DNA of 64,000 nt from the NCBI RefSeq assembly GCF_027942865.1, contig NC_134517.1:16312009-16376008 (forward strand), given 5' to 3'. The first letter of the stretch is position 1. Each line of letters starts with the position of its first letter. Below the pieces are notes generated by a model that had not been told where the DNA came from, searched no databases, and saw only the letters and a list, made by a program, of their open reading frames with translations. Positions 59,591-64,000 of the stretch are shown in pieces. Source of the DNA: Odontesthes bonariensis (lineage: Eukaryota > Chordata > Actinopteri > Atheriniformes > Atherinopsidae). Position numbers and translations under genes: made by a program.

Positions 59591-62500
59591 GTTTGTGCCA
59601 CACAGCTGCGGTGACAACTGGGGGGGAGCCCGGTGTGACCACGAAAACACGCAGCCATGCTGGTTTAAAGTGTAACTCCTAACGTTTAGATGTTTTATAA
59701 GATGCCGAAGTGTACTGTTATTGTCAGGCTAACCTAAACCTGCCTTACATGGCCGTGTGTACGTGGAGTTCACGCTTGGTTTACACCGCTCGCCGCCGCC
59801 CGTCATGGTGTTTTAGGAGAAAGACGGTTGAAGGAAAACCAGACAGACCGGTACCTAAAACTTAGCGAGTGAAGGGATACGTGCTACTTGGTGGATTATG
59901 TGGATAGCCGAATTAACATGCGGCCTTAAATGATTTATTTTATGTTCTGAGTAACAATGTGTTGCTTCTTTGCGTTTCCCAGTAAGCTTGTTAAATTGAA
60001 ATGGCCAGTATGGCCATTCAGGTCTGTGTTTACTAAAGGGCAGCTCATTTCAGAGCTCGTGGCCTTGTTACTGGTTTCAGGTAGCCCAATTTGACCATAA
60101 AAAAAGACTAAACTACAGCAAATGCAAACTTTTTTTTAATTTTATTTTAGACAGTTTGTTTTTTATCACTCACAGAAATGATTGGTAGTTATTTTCTGAG
60201 CTGTGCATTAAACTCAGGTGGCTATAGTTGGGGGTGGGGTGGGGTTTCAGTTGGTGAGGGGGGTGTACGGTCCTAAACACGTGGGCAGAGATTGTTATTT
60301 CTTCAAATTGTCCAGCAACATGAAAAGGTGGCATGGTAAAAGTTTGAGGATCATTTCTGATTGTACCAAAGTATTCTCTGATTCGTTTTCTAAGTATGGG
60401 AGTCAACTTTCAGGAGAGTAGTGTGGGCTCCTGTTGTGAAACCGTGCAGTTGTTCAGTAACATTTGTGAGTCAGTGTGAGGGAGGCAGTTTTGTTTTTGT
60501 CCTGTTCATCTGGATAATGTCCACTGAGGAGCTCTTGCATAACTCCAGGCATACAGAACATCCACTTAGCACCATGAAGCGTGACTGGCTGAATGTTATC
60601 TGAGAGCCATGAGTCCACAACATCAACAGACACAATTCAGCTCTCTGACAGCTCAGAGCTCACCGGACACAAAAACAAGACTTCTTTAAAAAACACCACT
60701 CAGCTGAACCCATTCATTTGGCAGTTATTCAAAGTAAGGCAGCTACAAACAGCTACTTTCGCTATTGATCCCCCTGTCGTGCAGCTGTAAAGCTTCAGAA
60801 AATGGTTAAATACCATTGCTATGGCTCACAATTTACTAAATGCCTTCAAACTTCTTGTTTGACTGTCAGCCTGAAACCTGACTAAATTCAGTTCAGCATC
60901 ACAGTGAATGAAGTAAAACTGTAGCTCCTTACTTCTGATGGTGTGGAGTCAACAATGTTTTTGCTTTAATAATTGAAGCACCTATTTAGTGAATGCCAAA
61001 TGTATCAGTAACAGTATGTGAACAAAACATTTAAATTGACACGAGGGAATTGGGCAATTTTGCCCTCTTTGGCTCCCCCTACAGTTGTGGGATTTAAAGC
61101 GGCACAATGCAACTTTTTCATGGTCATAAAATTGCTTGGCAATCATCAGATTGCTTGGCTGACCCGTTCTGATGAAAACGGTGACATTTCCTTCTCCATC
61201 TGGTGGCCCTAGACCGAAACAGCGCTTGCAACTTTGCCTGTGGCGCCGCGTGCTTTGTTTACCTCTGGAAGTCTCGCGACACACGAGAGCCGAGAACTAC
61301 TGCTTCACGGCAGGTCGTAAAGGGCTCTGAGCCGAGCCAGGTAGCCTGATAAGACACACCCCCTCTCCATTAGCTGTCGACGGCTCTCCAACTCTCTGCC
61401 AGTGTCTTGAAAAATAAACCGTAAATTGCCTCTGGTGGGTTTACGACAGTCTGGCTAGACTGTCGCCTTATTTTCTACGGAGCTCCCCCTACAGCTTTGG
61501 GGTGTGTATTGCATGGTAAACAAACCCCGTATTACTGAAAGTTGCATAGCGCCGCTTTAACACCACTCTTATAGACACAAATCTCTTTTAGCCCTCCACA
61601 TGTACTGCCACACACATGAGTTTGTTGTCATGGTGAAGAGGTCACAGACGCGATTTTAAAAGCCCACAAAAAAACGTCAAGCGGCCGTATAACAAAACTG
61701 CGTGGAGCGGGATTAGCAACCAAAGTCGTGAACTGTGGTATCTTAGCTCCGAGGAGCTTCAAGGCAGTTGCAGGCCCGAGAATGTGCATATTCGAAATCG
61801 GTGTACTTCAAAACTAGTCAGAAGTACGTAGTTTCAAGGTTCACAAAGTTCTCCGGTGTTGCTTTAAGGCCATTTAAAAGCTGAAACGTGACCGAAAATC
61901 GTGTAACGAAGCCCTCAAAACGAATATGAGACCAAAACTGTCATACGGCACATTGTGATGGACGCTGGAGGAGTCTCCGCTGAGGAAGCTGTTCGACAGA
62001 TCTCAGATCGGCTCAAACATGTCGGGCTAAAAGAGCAAAAGAGACTCTGAGCTTTTATTTTTTGTTTGTTTGTTTTCGCTGAACCACACTGATTAGATGT
62101 GAAAGCACAAATCCGCCAACATATTTCCAGACATCACCTTCCAGCTGTGGCCAGAGTTACCAGCATTCTTAAACTGCTTATCATACAGTCACTGGCAGAC
62201 GAGTCCTGCCAAACGATGCAGCAACAGATGTCCGCATGACGTGAAGATGTTAGCTGAGTTTGCGCCTCACAAAGTGAATCCAGGTTCTCTGAGGGCTACG
62301 GCAGGATCAGCATACCTCCCAGGGGACGAGCCTGCAACTGTGACCATGTGAAGCCACACTGTATCCTGCAGGCTGCGTCGGATAAGAGTTTCTGACAAGC
62401 TCGACTTTGAGACGATAAGGCTTGCTTAATATTTTTGACGCGATTGTGGACGTCAGCCCCGCTTTGAGTTGCAGTCCGGTAAGACTGATTAAGCCGTTGT

Positions 62501-63860
62501 TTGCGTATTTATGCAAACAAAGAGTGAGCGACGTCCACAATTTTTCGCCCCGGCTGCCTCATCCACAGTGAGAAATGGCTCGTGCCCCCAGGTGTCGTGT
62601 TCCGATCAATGCCGAGCTGAACCTAAGCCGATTTATTTATTTATTTTTGTGACTTTTGTGGAGATATTTGATGCGGGTCCGATGCTGATCAAACACCTTC
62701 ACACTGCACTCAAAAGCCAGATGTTAGCATGTGTCCGGGTCCTTTTACCAGTGTAAAAATCCGCCAAAGCTGTTGTGGCTATTAACGCATCCCTTGGCAA
62801 AGTCAAACTAGTCACACTTCAGTCTCTCTTTTTCTTTTCAGTATCTGTTGCGCTCAGTTTCAAAGGTGTATCGATGTTTTTCCGATGTTGAATATGCGGT
62901 TTCCTCTTTTTAAGAACCGACTTAAGTCCATTTATAAGACGGTGGTCTATGGTGTGTCTCAGCAAACTGATGGAAACACTTTACTGGGGATTAGTTTTGA
63001 GAATTTATGTGATTGTGACTATTCACAATACACTTAACAGATGGAAAGTGGTTTTGACTCATGCTGAACCTCAGAGTTCATGCTTATTTTGATGTTACAG
63101 TGAGACTCAGTAAGCTTGATCTCAACTGTTTGAAAACCTATGAGGCAGGCATAGAATATAAGAATATTCCAGCGGGCTTCCAGCGTGAAACTTACAGGAA
63201 TGTTGCCGAGGTTCTGCAGTTAAGGAGAACTGCAGGAGTCGAGACGAAATTTGGAAGGGAAGGGATTAAACTGCATGTGTCCGGTAAGGAAACGAAAAGA
63301 CAAACTACCACAGGACTGCACGGAGCCGCAGGAAGGTTCAGTCGCCATGGGAGCGGTTAGACACAACCAGGGTCTACATGGAGGACTCATCAGGTGTCTT
63401 ATCTGCAACCTGATCACAAAAGATATCATCTGGAGTGTAAAGAGCAACATCTGGAAAAGTCATTTTGAACAGATGAGGTTTAATTTGAGATGTTTTTCGG
63501 GCCACTATCGGCGCAGGTAGTTTCAGAGGAGAAAAAGAGGGGCGGCCTTTTGATGAAAAGAACACCTTCTCAGCTGTTCAGAGTAGACTGAAATATTCTG
63601 CAGAGGTGCAGGGAACACTGGCTGGATAAAGGCAGTATTGGCTTCCCCTAAATATTATCAGATGTCGTGCAGTGAGTCAAGAGATGGACTGAGCAAGCTG
63701 ACTTCTGCGACGAAACGGTGACCTGAAGCAGACCTGATAAACTTTGAGAAACAGAGGCTGAAGCTTTCAAGATGAGTTTTAACTCGTTTTCCATTCTTTA
63801 AAAAAAAAAAACTCCCTCCATTGTACTTGCTCTTTTTGCCTCCTAGTGTGTGTGTGTGTA

Positions 63861-63894
<34 letters not shown>

Positions 63895-64000
63895 CGTTGT
63901 TTTTGAAGACGTGTGTTTGTCTCGTCCCCGCAGGAGATGGCTGTGGCCCCAGTGTGCTCGGCCCCAGCAGCGGGACTCTGTCCTCTCTGGGGTACCCGAG
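59488..64000 (+). CDS. dcbld2: Discoidin, CUB and LCCL domain-containing protein 2, N-terminal part (exons 1-2, partial)
   Basis: DCBLD2 (ESDN/CLCP1) is a single-pass cell-surface protein with CUB, LCCL and discoidin domains that modulates growth-factor and semaphorin signalling. Exon 1 (59488-59590) encodes MGRAVMVGRG, a signal peptide core GVLVLSILIILT, and AQK. Exon 2 starts at 63934 after CCCCGCAG| and reads GDGCGPSVLGPSSGTLSSLG and YP, the start of the CUB domain, then leaves the window. Human DCBLD2 has the same join (AQQGDGCG). The intron is phase 1. DCBLD1 is an alternative by sequence, but the neighbours col8a1 and tfg favour DCBLD2. The start at 59488 (GCTATGG) is the first in-frame ATG; a second at 59503 is possible. 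Confidence 0.88.
59591..61093. other. dcbld2 intron 1, left part: no gene seen
   Basis: Anonymous intronic sequence; a G-rich patch (GGGGTGGGGTGGGG type) lies near 60230-60265. Confidence 0.55.
61098..61556. mobile_element. MITE with TTAA target duplication
   Basis: TTAA flanks both ends (61094-61097 and 61557-61560). Terminal inverted repeats are AGCGGCACAATGCAACTTT on the left and the complement of AGCGGCGCTATGCAACTTT on the right (16 of 19 match). TTAA target sites are typical of piggyBac and Kolobok elements. No transposase. It lies in dcbld2 intron 1. Confidence 0.82.
61561..63846. other. dcbld2 intron 1, right part: no gene seen
   Basis: Anonymous intronic sequence. Several ORFs of 76-99 codons occur between 62307 and 63520 on both strands without recognisable motifs. 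Confidence 0.55.
63847..63893. repeat. (TG)n-(TA)n compound microsatellite next to splice acceptor
   Basis: A TG tract with one TA interruption, followed by a TA tract, ending about 40 bp before the dcbld2 exon 2 acceptor. Confidence 0.92.
63934..64000 (+). CDS. dcbld2: dcbld2 exon 2 (partial): start of CUB domain
   Basis: 67 nt before the right edge, encoding DGCG and the SGTLSS.GYP strand typical of CUB N-termini. Acceptor GTCTCGTCCCCGCAG|. Confidence 0.9.

Overview
This is a eukaryotic window, almost certainly from a ray-finned (teleost, probably percomorph) fish. The coding exons are split by GT-AG introns and encode vertebrate proteins. The intergenic DNA is AT-rich, carries long CA and AAT microsatellites, and is filled with repeats typical of fish genomes. 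I see no bacterial-type operons, CRISPR arrays, rRNA or tRNA genes.

Four genes are supported. From left to right: tfg (minus strand; last coding base at 164, start codon at 11123, probable untranslated first exon near 14226-14330); jagn1 (minus, 15432-16963, untranslated leader and NRF-1-type promoter near 17650-17760); col8a1 (minus, coding 21128-24384, long 3' UTR to about 19290, upstream untranslated exon(s) probably far to the right); and dcbld2 (plus, start codon at 59488, first intron of 4.3 kb, exon 2 entering the CUB domain at 63934 and running off the right edge). Splicing was worked out by hand. Summed exons give 408 codons for TFG, 183 for JAGN1 and 744 for COL8A1, all in frame across every junction.

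The order and orientation tfg(-), col8a1(-), dcbld2(+) matches the human 3q12 block DCBLD2-COL8A1-(others)-TFG. jagn1 is a 3p25 gene in human, so its place between tfg and col8a1 marks a lineage-specific rearrangement. The four genes act separately: TFG at ER exit sites, JAGN1 in the early secretory pathway, COL8A1 as a secreted short-chain network collagen, and DCBLD2 as a cell-surface CUB/LCCL/discoidin receptor-like protein. There is no sign that they form one pathway.

About 35 kb between the col8a1 start and dcbld2 (24.4-59 kb) holds no recognisable coding gene. It contains microsatellites, decayed LINEs, several dispersed repeats, a nested transposon insertion, a 112-bp near-identical direct duplication, and an hAT-type MITE with intact 8-bp target duplications. 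The tfg introns and jagn1 flank hold further inverted-repeat elements. I found no clear undescribed biological system. The most unusual items are a GC-AG intron in jagn1, a perfect 18-bp hairpin in tfg intron 1, a foldback element beside the jagn1 promoter, a uORF overlapping the dcbld2 start, and a possible TATA/AP-1 promoter for col8a1 at 33.9 kb.
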